Position numbers and translations under genes: made by a program | Source: Deltaproteobacteria bacterium Ga0077539 | GTDB taxonomy: Bacteria; Myxococcota_A; Polyangia; Polyangiales; Ga0077539 | Assembly: GCA_001465015.1 (NCBI GenBank) | Contig: LNEO01000361.1 | Location: 1 to 44,605 of the forward strand | Direction of reading: 5' to 3' | Length of the DNA: 44,605 nucleotides | Notes under the pieces: generated by a model | What the model was told of the DNA's origin: nothing | Database searches by the model: none | The model's input: only the letters and a program-made list of their open reading frames with translations | Part shown: piece after piece, positions 19,188-28,145 of the stretch | How the letters are laid out: each line of letters begins with the position of its first letter | Numbering within the stretch: position 1 is the first letter of the stretch

Positions 19188-19316
19188 CGTGGGACGCGTT
19201 GCACGTGCTCGCTTTCGGCTTCGATCGCCGCGTGGGACGCGTTGCACGCGCTCACTCGCTGCTTCCATCGCCGCGTTGGACGCGTCCAACGCGCTCACTC
19301 GCGGCTTCGATCGACA
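19188..19316. repeat. 43-bp tandem direct repeat, three copies plus a decayed fourth
   Basis: Copies begin at 19188, 19231 and 19274, each exactly 43 bp apart, with the pattern GTTGGACGCGTTGCACGCGCT then CTCGCGGCTTCGATCGC. A degenerate fourth begins near 19317. The third copy contains a perfect 14-bp palindrome, TTGGACGCGTCCAA (19276-19289). The array lies 110 bp upstream of the Lys/Ala-rich gene and could be a series of protein-binding sites on the same face of the helix (about four turns per unit). It is not CRISPR: there are no unique spacers. Confidence 0.85.
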
Positions 19317-19426
19317 TGTTGACCGCTCATTCGCAGGAAGTTTGTCGCACCTTCCTCGCGGCCCGTATGTTCGCCGTGGCCGACTGCACTCCACGCACGC
19401 GGCTCCTCTCCACTTCCAGGAACTCC

Positions 19427-20101
19427 ATGGCAACGCTCGACTCCCCTTCCAATCCCTCAGGAATGGTCTCTGCCGGCGACGCGATCCTCGCGGCAGCGAC
19501 TTCGATCGACACCCGGCCCGTGAAAGCGAAGCTCAAGGCCTTCGCCGACGCGCACAAGCTGTTCAAGTCGCTTCAGGGCGCGGTCGCCGCGGCCGAAGAC
19601 GCGCTCGCGAGCCATCGCGTGACCGTCGCCGAGGCGGACGTCGATCAAGACGCCGCGGTCGACGCGCTCGCGAACAAGCTCGTCGGCGACGGCTTCGAGC
19701 GCACGCAGCCCTTCAAGAGCTTCTCGAAGCTGAGCCCCTCGAAGCTCTCGGCGCTCGGCTACACGAAGGAAGCCAAAGAAGCCACCGCGCTCGCCAAGAA
19801 GGTCATCGCCTCGAAGAAGTGCGGCAAGCCCTCGAAGGACGCCGCCAAAGCCCTGCTCAAGGCCGCGGCCTTCGTCGTCAAGTCGCTCGAACCCTTGTCC
19901 AAGTGGGACGCTGTGTACCGAGGCGCGCTCACGCGAAGGGACGCCGTCGCGCAACAGTGGACCACGACGCTGGCGGCCCTGCGGCGCGCGTCGCAGTCCG
20001 CAGCGGACGACGGACACAAGCAGATCTACACGGCGCTGTTTCGCAGCACCGCGACGCCCGCGAAGAAGAAGAGCGCGAAGAAGAGCAAGCCCGCGGCCTG
20101 A
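19427..20101 (+). CDS. Lys/Ala-rich helical protein of unknown function
   Basis: A 224-residue cytoplasmic-looking protein. The ATG at 19427 is preferred; the frame is open to 19199, but that part is the 43-bp repeat array. The sequence is strongly helical and rich in Ala and Lys, with many Lys-Ala heptad-like stretches (KAKLKAFADAHKLFKSLQ; TKEAKEATALAKKVIASKK). The C-terminal tail, KKKSAKKSKPAA, is histone-H1-like and could bind DNA or another polyanion. No domain was recognised. It is convergent with the lipoprotein at 20118 (16 bp between stops). Confidence 0.6.
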   Translation: MATLDSPSNPSGMVSAGDAILAAATSIDTRPVKAKLKAFADAHKLFKSLQGAVAAAEDALASHRVTVAEADVDQDAAVDALANKLVGDGFERTQPFKSFSKLSPSKLSALGYTKEAKEATALAKKVIASKKCGKPSKDAAKALLKAAAFVVKSLEPLSKWDAVYRGALTRRDAVAQQWTTTLAALRRASQSAADDGHKQIYTALFRSTATPAKKKSAKKSKPAA

Positions 20102-20117
20102 GCTCGCCGGGCGACGC

Positions 20118-20648
20118 TCACATCCCGCGCATATACTCGCGCGTCGTCGGGGTTCCGCCCGAGTCGTACATGCGCGTGAGCCGATCGCCAGACACCATCA
20201 CCGTCCCGTCCAGGTTGCCGCGCGCGATCTGCATCGCGTCCGTAATGTCCATCGCAGGACGGTTCATGCCCATGTCCATGCAGTCGGTCACCTCGGAGCT
20301 CGCCGAAGCAGCCGTCCCCGACAGCGCGTCGCCCATCAGCGTGTAGCGACCCATGTAGGTCGTCTCCGACTTGCAGCCGCTGCTCGCGCTCGTAAACGCC
20401 GACGACATCTCGTAGCGGCCGTCGCCGAGAAAGTTCAATCGCTGCTCGTTCGCGCCGCTCGTGTACACCCACGTTCCGACGACGCTGTTCGCAGGCGCGC
20501 TGTCCTGCGCGACGCCTGTGTCCGTCGCTGCGCTGCTGTCGCCGACGACCCCCGTGTCGGCGCTGGCGTCTGCGCCCGACGGCGCAGGCGCGCATCGCGC
20601 AAGAACGAGCGCCAACCCCAACATCGGAATACTGCTTCGAACCTTCAT
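20118..20648 (-). CDS. Small lipoprotein, lipocalin-like beta domain
   Basis: A 176-residue protein. The ATG at 20648 has a strong purine-rich ribosome site (GAGAGAGGG) about 7 nt upstream. The signal peptide ends LVLARC (lipidated Cys near residue 19). After an Ala/Ser/Asp linker, the domain begins VVGTWVYTSGANEQRLNF and GDGRYEM, a W-x-Y and strand pattern like that of lipocalin-type or META-type stress lipoproteins. Two Cys (SSGCKSE, VTDCMDM) may form a disulphide. The ligand is unknown. Confidence 0.65.
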   Translation of the reverse strand: MKVRSSIPMLGLALVLARCAPAPSGADASADTGVVGDSSAATDTGVAQDSAPANSVVGTWVYTSGANEQRLNFLGDGRYEMSSAFTSASSGCKSETTYMGRYTLMGDALSGTAASASSEVTDCMDMGMNRPAMDITDAMQIARGNLDGTVMVSGDRLTRMYDSGGTPTTREYMRGM

Positions 20649-20880
20649 CACACACCCTCTCTCTTGATTGCCGCCGCACGCTGGCGCGTCGATCGAGCGC
20701 CCAGCGTTGGGCGCGTTCATATCTTCGTGACTGAGCACGCGCGATGCCATCGACGGGCCAAAGCGATTCACCCAGCGATTTCAGTGATGAATCCGCGCCA
20801 CGCAGCGCAGCGCCATAGCCACGATGCGAGGCGCTAGCGCCGCCATCCGAGGCGCGCGCGCCTCGCTTCGATCGCGCGTC

Positions 20881-21702
20881 TCACTCTGCGGTGGTGGACA
20901 GCAACACGATCCGCTCGCGCCCCGCGTCGAGCAGCACGAACCCGAGCTCCCACAGCGCCGCGCGCGCTGCCCACGGGTTTTCGAGCTGGTCGAACCGCGC
21001 GCCGGTCGCGGGCGCGGCTTGGTCCGGCGATCGTCGGCCGCGCTTGGTTGGACGGCTCCGCGCCGAAGCTGGCCCCGCGACGAGCATCGCACCCATCTCT
21101 GCCAGCGCGGCCCACTCTTGCTCGCACAGCAGCGCCCGAACCGCGCGGTAGAAGGTCGGGGCCAGCCCAATCCCAGCGAACCTCGCCTTGTCCCACCGTA
21201 CGCGCCCCGACCTGGCGAGGCGACCCTCGATCCCGTCGCGATACACAGAGATCGCGCGGGCGTGCTCGTCGCGAAGCTTCGCTGGAACGCGATCGATCGT
21301 GTCGAGGTCGAAGCTCCCGCGTTGGTTGTACGAGAAGAACCGCCACTCGATCACGGCCTCGGCGCTCGGGCTCTCGCCAGACGTCCAGGGCTCGGTCGCT
21401 CGCATCGCGCTTCGAGCGAGCATCTCCGCGGCGAGCATGGCCTCGACGTTGGCGGCGATGCGCACGACGGCTTCGAGGCTCGGAGGGACGTTCGAGATCG
21501 TGTTCACCCACGTCCCGAACACACGCTTGTCGTCGCTCGCCCACGAGATCGGGACGAGCCCGTCAGCGAGGCACGCCTCCCACCCGTCCTCTGCGCTCGA
21601 CGACCCGCGCGTGACGGCGCGCGCCAGATCGATCTGCGGCTCCTGCGGAGAGAGCACCCGATCGAGCAGCGCGTCGACCGTCTCGATCCTCGCGGTCACC
21701 AC
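20881..21702 (-). CDS. Protein of unknown function
   Basis: A 273-residue protein. It starts at one of two tandem GTG codons (21702 or 21699), 2 bp after the stop of the membrane-protein gene, so the two genes form an operon and are probably translationally coupled. The frame remains open far upstream, but that part is antisense-like overlap with the membrane protein. The protein has an N-terminal helical region (ARIETVDALLDRVLSPQEP), a central part rich in Trp/Phe (EWRFFSYNQRGSFDLDTIDR) and a basic loop (RSRPTKRGRR). No family was recognised. Confidence 0.55.
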   Translation of the reverse strand: MVTARIETVDALLDRVLSPQEPQIDLARAVTRGSSSAEDGWEACLADGLVPISWASDDKRVFGTWVNTISNVPPSLEAVVRIAANVEAMLAAEMLARSAMRATEPWTSGESPSAEAVIEWRFFSYNQRGSFDLDTIDRVPAKLRDEHARAISVYRDGIEGRLARSGRVRWDKARFAGIGLAPTFYRAVRALLCEQEWAALAEMGAMLVAGPASARSRPTKRGRRSPDQAAPATGARFDQLENPWAARAALWELGFVLLDAGRERIVLLSTTAE

Positions 21703-21704
21703 GC

Positions 21705-22556
21705 TCAGCTCTCGGTCGCCACGCGAACGCCGCGCGTCACGCCGCCTTCGTGATCGAGCGCCGCGACCGCCTCTTCGTAGTCCGCGACGCGATACCCCTG
21801 CCCCTGCGACACGACGCGGACCAGCACCTTTCCCTCGTCCGTGGTGTCGACGCGAAACCGGTCGACCTCGCCGCGCTCGACGGCCTCGACGAACTTCTTT
21901 CGCTCTCCTTCGCGCGCGCGCGCCGAGGCGAACGCGCTCGCGCCGAAGACGGCGCCGAGCACCGCGAGCATCTGCGGAAACCACATGTTGCCGGCCCCTG
22001 AGCGAAACGACCCCGCCAGAGACAGCGCGAGCGCGAGCGCGCCGATCACCGCGCTCGCGACGCCGACGATGGCCTCGCCGCGCTCGGCGCCAGCGAGCCC
22101 CTTCTTCGCCAGACGCTGCGCGTTTCCGAGCGGAACCCCGAACACAAGCAGCGTCGCGAGGAGCGCAGGGATCCATACGATCGCGCCGATGAGGCCGCCT
22201 GCGAGCATTCCCGCCAGAAATCGCTCGAAGAAGTCGGGTCTGAAATAGGGACTGCGATCGATCGAGAGCATCAGGCCACAGGCGAGCGCCGCGTTGAGCG
22301 CCGCGAGCGGGACCGAGAGGAGCCACCCGACGCGCACGGAGTTCTCTGCGCCGGTGACGGTTTTGTCCCACCGCAACAGGTGCACCCAGAGCATCCCGAG
22401 CACGAGCGTCGGCAGCGCCGTCACGATCGGCATGATCGAGGCATCTCGGAAGATACTCGTGAGCACGACGCCCGTCATCGCCGCCAGCGACGCGCCCACG
22501 CTGACAATGTTGAGTCGCTCGAGGGTCTTCTTCGACCGAAACGCCGCTGGAATCAT
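21705..22556 (-). CDS. Polytopic membrane protein of unknown function
   Basis: A 283-residue protein with about six membrane-spanning helices in the first 200 residues (for example LPTLVLGMLWVHLLR, FLAGMLAGGLIGAIVW, VIGALALALSLAG) and a soluble C-terminal domain of about 75 residues with a beta pattern (DRFRVDTTDEGKVLVRVVSQ). The start is uncertain: ATG at 22556 or GTG at 22571; neither has well-spaced ribosome signals. It is the first gene of a two-gene unit with the protein at 20881. The tail may bind a ligand or partner. Confidence 0.6.
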   Translation of the reverse strand: MIPAAFRSKKTLERLNIVSVGASLAAMTGVVLTSIFRDASIMPIVTALPTLVLGMLWVHLLRWDKTVTGAENSVRVGWLLSVPLAALNAALACGLMLSIDRSPYFRPDFFERFLAGMLAGGLIGAIVWIPALLATLLVFGVPLGNAQRLAKKGLAGAERGEAIVGVASAVIGALALALSLAGSFRSGAGNMWFPQMLAVLGAVFGASAFASARAREGERKKFVEAVERGEVDRFRVDTTDEGKVLVRVVSQGQGYRVADYEEAVAALDHEGGVTRGVRVATES

Positions 22557-22712
22557 CGGGAACTCACGCACTCCGTTCAGTGGTTGATCGAACGTAGCAT
22601 CGCCCGCCGTTCTTGCCCGCGTACGGCCCGGGACAGAACGAACGAGGCGAACGGTCGCCTGGCGGCGGCGAGCGGCGCGCGACAGGACTGCGGCGCCGTC
22701 GCTGCGCGTCGC

Positions 22713-23234
22713 TCAGCGGCCGAGGATCGCTGGGATCGTCCCGGTCGAGTTGCCGATGCGCGTTCGCGTCGAGCCGATCGCTTGCAGCAACGTGAGCAGG
22801 AGATTGCCCACCGGAACACCCCCGCACTGCACCGCGCGTCCCCCCGGAATCGCTCCTCCCGCGTGCCCGACGAGCACGAACGGGAGGTTGTTGTGGCTGT
22901 GCGCGACGGGGTCCGACAGCTCGCTGCCCGCCATGATCACGGTGTTGTCGAGCACCGTGCCTGCGCCCTCCGAAAAGGACTTCAGCCGCTCGGCAAAGTA
23001 GTTGAGCAGCGTCATGTGATAGCTCTTGTACAGGCGGATCTGGTCGTACCGACGCACGGGCATGTCGCCGTCGTGCGCCGCCGAGTGCTCGTCGCAACCG
23101 CGCGACTGCGCGCCATCGAGCAACGCGACGAGCGCGTCCGCGTCTGAAGCGACAAGAGAGGTCATCGCGCGCGTGTGGCACACCCGCGCGATCGAGCGCT
23201 CGATCACCGCGCCCCCTGCGCCGAGAGTTTCCAT
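22713..23234 (-). pseudogene. C-terminal remnant of a DUF1552 family gene
   Basis: About 173 codons remain. The recognisable part begins near ARVCHTRAM and includes YHMTLLNYFAERLKS, TVLDNTVIMAGSELSD and HSHNNLPFVLVGHAGG, the conserved C-terminal block of DUF1552 proteins. Intact members are normally about 430-500 residues and have a Tat-type signal; here the N-terminal two-thirds are missing and replaced by the end of the upstream gene, which overlaps by 31 bp. DUF1552 genes usually sit with DUF1592/DUF1588 partners, which are absent. It is therefore probably a decayed fragment. Confidence 0.7.
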
Positions 23235-24925
23235 GCGTTGGCGCGACGGTGGGCGCGCAGCGCTCCGTACACGGCCCCGCACACGATGGCGGTGACTATC
23301 CAGGCGAGCACCGCGTAGCCCATGCGCGCAGCACTCGAGTTGAAGACGAGGGCGCTGTCGCGGTGAAACGAGCTGTACAGCGCATTGCTGCGATCGGAGA
23401 GGGCCAGGCTCGCGTCATCGATGCTCCACGCGCTGCGGAGGCGCGACGAGCGCGCAGAGAGCGCGAGGGCCTCGACCTCGATCGTGTTCAGCGCAGAGAC
23501 CGCAGCGGCGTAGCGCTGCTCGAGCGAGCGAAGCCGATCGTGGGCCGCGGAAATCGGAACGACGAAGGACCGAACCGCGTTGTACCCTCTTGGTCCAGCA
23601 GCGACCACCGAGCAGGACGAACGGACCAACGTCGTGCGGGGAAAATCCTGCTCGTTGGTGTAGCCCGATCGTATCCACTCGAGCGACAACGGCGCGCCAT
23701 CGGGCGCGACGATGGGCCGCAGCGAGCGGTGCGCGCCCGAGAGCGCCTCAACGGACTCTGCTCCGAGCGCGTCGCGCTGGGCGAGCGCGAGGGCACCTCG
23801 CTCGTTGGATGCGCGGATCGTAGCGGCTGCCTCGAAGAGCCCGTCGGCGTCGAACGCCGTCGCGGCGACGCCGCGCACAGCCTGATCGAAGCTGCGCAGC
23901 CCCGCCGCCGCGCGCTCGGGAGCAAAGGAAAACGTAGTCTCTTTGGAGTCGCAGACGGTCTCTGTGCGGCATCGACGCTGGGTGCGGCCGCTCGAGTCGC
24001 GCTCGTCGGTGCAGCGCTCGACCTGTCGGGTGTTTCTGTGCACGTGGACAAACCACGCGCTGTTGATCTCGGAGGCGCCGTTGGCGATCGGGCCGCTCGC
24101 GTCGATCATCGAGCGAAGAGAAGCTCGCGCGTCGGCGACCGCGGCGGTGGCTTCTCGCACACGCGCGATGAGCCGCGCGTACGTCGCGCGGAGGTCAGCG
24201 TCGCTGCCGCCGTGTCCGAGGGACAGGTTGGTGGCGCGATTGCAGAGCGCGGCGACGTCGTGGAGCGCGGCGGTGGCGCGCGCGGCGGGGTGCGGGTTTT
24301 TGCTGAGCGTACGCTCGGGCGACAGCGCGATCTCTGCGTCCGCGAGCACCGGCGCCTCCGGCCGAGGCTTGATCAGCAGCACGCGCGACGTGACAACCGA
24401 CACGATAAACGGAAGCGCGATGAACACGAGAGGAACGAGCGCTCGCGCCAGCGCGCTGTTGTACCAGGGGGCGCGCGGGCGGGACGCGAGCTGCGCCGGG
24501 CTGCTCTTGGCGAGCTCGGCGCGCGCCTGCTCGAGCTCACGAAGGTGCTCGTCGAGCAGCTCTCGCAAGAGCGCGAGCTCTTCGGGGCTCTCGGCGTCGA
24601 AGGCGCGAAGCGTCTCGTGGAGCTGTGAGACCGAGCCGCGGCCGCGATAGTGTGTGTCGCGAGCGTAGTCGGGGTCGTCTTCGATCGCGGCGATTCCATC
24701 GCGCACCTGGGCGTCGAGCGACGCGATGCGCGCAGCGACGCCGAAGCGCCCCAACCGCGCCTTGCGAACGAGCACGCGAAGGCCTCCCCACCAGCCGAAC
24801 ACGGTGACGTTGTGCGCAAACGACTGCGAGAGCGAGAGTCGTTCGAAGTGATCGATTCTCAGCTCGATGAGCTTCTGCGCGAGCGTGAGCGACGCCAGGG
24901 GCGTCCCCGTAAACGTGTCGTGCAC
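23204..24925 (-). CDS. Membrane protein of unknown function with large extracytoplasmic-type loop
   Basis: About 573 residues from GTG at 24925, which has AGAAGG 8 nt upstream; a TTG at 24961 in the same frame is the longer alternative. The N-terminal 165 residues are soluble and charged with coiled-coil-like helices (ELALLRELLDEHLRELEQ). Then comes a first TM (ALVPLVFIALPFIVSVV), a long loop of about 340 residues with Cys-containing motifs (QVERCTDERD, RRCRTETVCDS), and a second TM near the end (YAVLAWIVTAIVCGAVY). The topology suggests both ends inside and a large loop outside. No family was recognised. Confidence 0.55.
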   Translation of the reverse strand: MHDTFTGTPLASLTLAQKLIELRIDHFERLSLSQSFAHNVTVFGWWGGLRVLVRKARLGRFGVAARIASLDAQVRDGIAAIEDDPDYARDTHYRGRGSVSQLHETLRAFDAESPEELALLRELLDEHLRELEQARAELAKSSPAQLASRPRAPWYNSALARALVPLVFIALPFIVSVVTSRVLLIKPRPEAPVLADAEIALSPERTLSKNPHPAARATAALHDVAALCNRATNLSLGHGGSDADLRATYARLIARVREATAAVADARASLRSMIDASGPIANGASEINSAWFVHVHRNTRQVERCTDERDSSGRTQRRCRTETVCDSKETTFSFAPERAAAGLRSFDQAVRGVAATAFDADGLFEAAATIRASNERGALALAQRDALGAESVEALSGAHRSLRPIVAPDGAPLSLEWIRSGYTNEQDFPRTTLVRSSCSVVAAGPRGYNAVRSFVVPISAAHDRLRSLEQRYAAAVSALNTIEVEALALSARSSRLRSAWSIDDASLALSDRSNALYSSFHRDSALVFNSSAARMGYAVLAWIVTAIVCGAVYGALRAHRRANAWKLSAQGAR

Positions 24926-25057
24926 CTGTGCGCCTTCTGTCACGGCCTTCGAGCGTAACAAAGTCCTCGACGCGTCACTGACGCTCGTCGCTCACGGCGC
25001 TCACGAGCAGGGCAACATCGCGTCGAAGCGCGTGCCGAATTGCGGACCTGCAACCAT

Positions 25058-25168
25058 CGCGGCGCGGCAACAACGGGCGGAGGACGGCGGCGAGCAGACG
25101 GTCGCTCGCTCCCACGTCAGCCGACCGGCGGTCGACTGAACGCGATTGGATGTCTCATCCTCCCGTCG
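25058..25168 (+). repeat. Dispersed repeat, copy A (3' module only)
   Basis: It runs from CGCGGCGCGGCAACAACGGG through CGTCAGCCGACCGGCGG and GAACGCGATTGGATG to the terminal TCCTCC. The 5' module seen in copies B and C is missing. Its right edge carries the stop codon (25155-25157) of the minus-strand gene 25155-26108. Confidence 0.88.
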
Positions 25169-26108
25169 CGTCGACCCATTCGAGCGCGACGAGCGCCTCG
25201 CGCTTCGAGTCGTACCGCGGGACGGCAATCACGCGCGCGCGCGCTTTCGACGCCAGCCTCGGCGCGCGCGGCACCGCGGCGTCGCTGAGCTCTTCTCCGC
25301 CGACAAAGGTCCGTGAGAGCAGACCCGGACTGAGTCGAACGTCTCCCGCGACCCACCTCGTCGGCGCGCCGGGCCCGAGCCTTCGCACCGCGCGAATCGT
25401 ATGCAAATCTCCAGCGATCACGAACAGAGGTCCGATCGCCAACACGGATAACAATACGTGCAGCACGGTGATGGCACCTGGCGTCGCGACCAGCATCGCG
25501 ACCAGCGCGCCGAGCAGCACGAGCACGATGCCGATGCGACGCGTAGCCCACGCGAGCACGCGAGCGATGTCCTGCTCCGAGAGCGGCGCGGGCTCGCCGA
25601 TCGGGGCCTTCAAGCCGACGGGCAGCGGCGTCATGGTCTTGTCCACCGCGAGGCGCACCAGCGTCGAGCCCACCACGCGCACGGCCACGCGTTGTCCGGG
25701 GCGAAGTCGCGCGGCGCCCGAGCCCTTCAGCGCGCGCGGCTCGATCGCGTGCTCGAAGCCGTCGATCATCACGTGCCACAGCGTGTAACTCGCGCGCTGA
25801 CCTGAGTGTGTCAGCTCTTTGGCGCTCGAAATCGTAGCAATCGTCTCGCGCGTCGCGCTAAACGCCGCGACCAGATCTCGAACGAAGCCTCGGAGCCACC
25901 AAAGCCCAAACGCTCCTGCCAGGAGCGGCGCGACCCACGAAGGCTCTCGGGTTCGACTCGGCGGGTTGGTGAGCAAGGCAAACGCTGCGAGCGCCGCCAA
26001 CGCGACGGCCGAGCCCTTGACCAGCGCCCGCGCAAACCACGAGAACCGCAACCACAACGGGTCGCGCTCGAAGATCGTCTCGAACGTCTCTGCGTCGCTC
26101 TCTCGCAT
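25155..26108 (-). CDS. Membrane protein of unknown function
   Basis: A 317-residue protein. The ATG at 26108 is chosen; the frame is open to 26249, but that extension is dispersed repeat B. Two TM helices lie near the N-terminus (AVALAALAAFALL, VAPLLAGAFGLWWL), and two more in the middle (IGIVLVLLGALVAMLV, LHVLLSVLAIGPLFVIA). The region between is a beta-rich domain (RPGQRVAVRVVGSTLVRL). The overall plan resembles E3-ligase-like/GIDE-type bacterial membrane proteins but no signature was recognised. The gene ends inside the edge of repeat copy A. Confidence 0.6.
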   Translation of the reverse strand: MRESDAETFETIFERDPLWLRFSWFARALVKGSAVALAALAAFALLTNPPSRTREPSWVAPLLAGAFGLWWLRGFVRDLVAAFSATRETIATISSAKELTHSGQRASYTLWHVMIDGFEHAIEPRALKGSGAARLRPGQRVAVRVVGSTLVRLAVDKTMTPLPVGLKAPIGEPAPLSEQDIARVLAWATRRIGIVLVLLGALVAMLVATPGAITVLHVLLSVLAIGPLFVIAGDLHTIRAVRRLGPGAPTRWVAGDVRLSPGLLSRTFVGGEELSDAAVPRAPRLASKARARVIAVPRYDSKREALVALEWVDATGG

Positions 26109-26189
26109 CCCGTCGAGGGTAGCCAGAGCCCGTTCGGTCTGCACGCGAGCGGCGGTCGAGTCGGCGCTGGTCGGGCTCGAAGATCGTCC

Positions 26190-26356
26190 GCCAACACAGT
26201 ATCGCCCGTGAAACCAGCGGAGATCGCGTCGTGCAGCGCGGCGGGCCACCCGCGGCGCCGCAACAACGGGCGGAGGGCGGCGGCGAGCAAACGGTCGCTC
26301 GCTCCCCCGTCAGCCGACCGGCGGTGGAGTGAACGCGATTGGATGTTTTTTCCTCC
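26190..26356 (+). repeat. Dispersed repeat, copy B (full length, left border of the GTPase cassette)
   Basis: A complete copy. The 5' module begins GCCAACACAGTATCGCCCG and continues GAAACCAGCGGAGATCGCG. The 3' module ends GTGAACGCGATTGGATG, a T-run and TCCTCC. It differs from copy C by only four substitutions and one T across about 166 bp, and has the same orientation. Its right edge touches the stop codon of the two-TM gene (26356-26358). Confidence 0.93.
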
Positions 26357-26910
26357 TATGGAGCACGACCGTGCGGGACGGGCTGGTCCCAGCGGGCTTT
26401 GGAGGGGGGTGGGGTCGCCGTTTCGACGCGCGGCGCAGACTCTCGATCGAGCTCCGCGATGATTGGGGCGATGATTGGTTCGTATCGTTCGAGAACGCGT
26501 CGAGCGTCACCGATGGCTGCCTCCAACTCGCGGCGACTGTACTCGGCCATGACGTTCAGGTCCGACAGCGCGAGAGCATCGTGCAACTCGGCGCGGTGGT
26601 GTCTAAGTGCCCAGCGAAGATCGTGCGAATAGAGGTGCACCGACGCAAATGAAGACCACAGCGACCATCCCGTCGAGAGCAGCGCGACGACCGCTCCGAG
26701 CATGCTTGCAAGCGCGCTGTATGGGGTGCTTCGTACGATCAACGACAAACCCGTCGCAAGCATGCCGCTGAAGAAGAGCGCGTTGGCAATGCGCATCTTC
26801 CATCGCGCGGCTTCTTTGCCCTGGGCGAGACTGCGAACGAGCGTCGTGTAGCGGTCCAGCACTCGCACTCTTGCGGCGATCTCGGCATCGATCACGAATC
26901 GCTCGCTCAT
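26356..26910 (-). CDS. Small two-TM protein, SLATT-like putative membrane effector
   Basis: A 184-residue protein. The ATG at 26910 overlaps the stop of the GTPase-like gene (ATGA), so translation is coupled. A cytoplasmic helix (IAARVRVLDRYTTLVRSL) is followed by two hydrophobic helices at about residues 41-60 and 65-88 with a tight turn, then an amphipathic segment (VHLYSHDLRWALRHHRAEL) and a long helix (SRRELEAAIGDARRVLERY), ending in a Pro-rich tail. This layout is like that of SLATT domains, two-TM effectors thought to form pores in bacterial conflict systems when triggered by a sensor. The match is structural and tentative. The stop lies on the edge of repeat copy B. Confidence 0.5.
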   Translation of the reverse strand: MSERFVIDAEIAARVRVLDRYTTLVRSLAQGKEAARWKMRIANALFFSGMLATGLSLIVRSTPYSALASMLGAVVALLSTGWSLWSSFASVHLYSHDLRWALRHHRAELHDALALSDLNVMAEYSRRELEAAIGDARRVLERYEPIIAPIIAELDRESAPRVETATPPPSKARWDQPVPHGRAP

Positions 26911-27746
26911 TGCTCTCGCTCCGTCGTCGCGAGCCCGGTGATGACTTCGACGATGCGCGCGAGATTCGCTGCGCGAATGCTCTGCTCGTATCCCGCTGAC
27001 GTCGGAAAGAGCACTTCGCCTGTCGGTGATCGCAGGTTGCCGTAGACGAGCGCGCCGGACACGAAGCGGTGCTTGAAGTGCTCGGTTCCGTGCTTCTTCG
27101 CGATCTCGTCGACGAGCGCGCGATACGCGCTTTGTTTGCCGCAGTACCACTCGTTGACGTCGTGGCGCTGCGACCACCAGAGGTCCTGCTTGGTCCCAAC
27201 CGTGACCATCCACAGAGGTCCCTCTGCCGTCGTGAGCACCGACACGAGCTCGCGCAGCACGTCGAGCTCGGCATCCCGTTGCTTCGCAGCGAACCGCGCT
27301 GCGAACGACTCGTGCGTGTCGTTCGGCTGCCACGAGGTGTGCTTGTCGAGCGGCTCTCGGCCGGGGATCGCGTGCATCCCGTACGACACCACATGCACGA
27401 TGCCCCGCGCGCCTCCGCTCGTGACCTTGCGATGAAGCGGCGGAAACGAGTCCTTGCGGTACTCGGGCTGTCCGGGCGCGATCGTGAGCTTGCCCCAGAG
27501 GTCGCTCGGCGCGTCGTACTTCTCAGTGAGGTCCGAGAGCTTGTAGTCGATCGACACCGCGTCGATCGACGTCGGAGACGCAAGGAAGCGGCCGAGCGTG
27601 GATTTGCCCACACCACCCGAGCCGTACACTACGATCTGAACGTCGCCGTGCTGGAGGCGATTCCAGAGCTTTCGAAACGGCGCGAGGAGCTTCGCGCGAT
27701 GCTCGATCGCGGCTCCTGCTACCTCGATGAAGAAGCCGGGCTCCAT
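26907..27746 (-). CDS. P-loop GTPase-like protein
   Basis: A 279-residue soluble protein. An N-terminal helix (AAIEHRAKLLAPFRKLWNRL) precedes the nucleotide site: Walker A/G1 GSGGVGKST (42-50), a G3-like segment in which the usual DxPG is APGQ (90-93, within LTIAPGQPEYRKD), a G4-like TKQD (185-188, after the strand WMVTVG) and a G5-like SGAL (230-233). This order fits a Ras-type GTPase fold; loss of the G3 Asp suggests altered hydrolysis. It is the first gene of a two-gene unit with the small two-TM protein. Such NTPase plus membrane-effector pairs occur in bacterial conflict systems, where the NTPase is the switch. That role is inferred. Confidence 0.7.
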   Translation of the reverse strand: MEPGFFIEVAGAAIEHRAKLLAPFRKLWNRLQHGDVQIVVYGSGGVGKSTLGRFLASPTSIDAVSIDYKLSDLTEKYDAPSDLWGKLTIAPGQPEYRKDSFPPLHRKVTSGGARGIVHVVSYGMHAIPGREPLDKHTSWQPNDTHESFAARFAAKQRDAELDVLRELVSVLTTAEGPLWMVTVGTKQDLWWSQRHDVNEWYCGKQSAYRALVDEIAKKHGTEHFKHRFVSGALVYGNLRSPTGEVLFPTSAGYEQSIRAANLARIVEVITGLATTEREQ

Positions 27747-28145
27747 GCCGTGGTGGGTTTACCGCGCCGTAGACGGGGCGTCCAACATCGTGGCGGCGAA
27801 GGTCGCTGTACGAAGGGTCGGGAGCGAGTTCGACGTCGCCGTCGATGCGCGCGGCAGGCGTCGTTGCGGTCGCTGACGCCGAATGCGGCCTCCAGCACGC
27901 GGACGTTGCGCAGGGCGAAGAAGCGATCGTTATGGCGCGCGGTGCCCTCGTTGACGGTGCCCCCCTTCGCGAACTTGTGCGGCCCCGCGTCGAGCGGCTC
28001 CTCCCAGCACGAGCGGAACTGCTCGTCGATTGGGCCGCCGGTTTCGCGAGGTTCCAGCGAGCGAGGACGCGTTACTCGCAGCCGTGTATACGGCGAACGT
28101 GGTCAGAGAGTCCCGAAGGGAGAGAGATGACGTCTGTCGTGCACT
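27747..28145. other. Intergenic region inside the repeat-bracketed cassette, possible decayed coding
   Basis: This 399-bp stretch lies between the GTPase-like gene and repeat copy C. On the minus strand, about 28060-27830, one frame has a coding-like look (FAKGGTVNEGTARHNDRFFA, then LRNVRVLEAAFG), and a second frame continues it (DGDVELAPDPSYSDL), as if a frameshift broke a gene. I could not assign it. The promoter for the GTPase-like gene should also be here, but none is obvious. Confidence 0.3.

Noticed and set aside
19188..19330. 43-bp repeats as a CRISPR array
   Set aside because: The units are adjacent with no unique spacers, and no cas genes are present.
25155..26249. Longer version of the membrane-protein gene starting at 26249
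   Set aside because: The added 47 codons are translated repeat copy B; similar peptides appear wherever the repeat occurs, so the ATG at 26108 is preferred.
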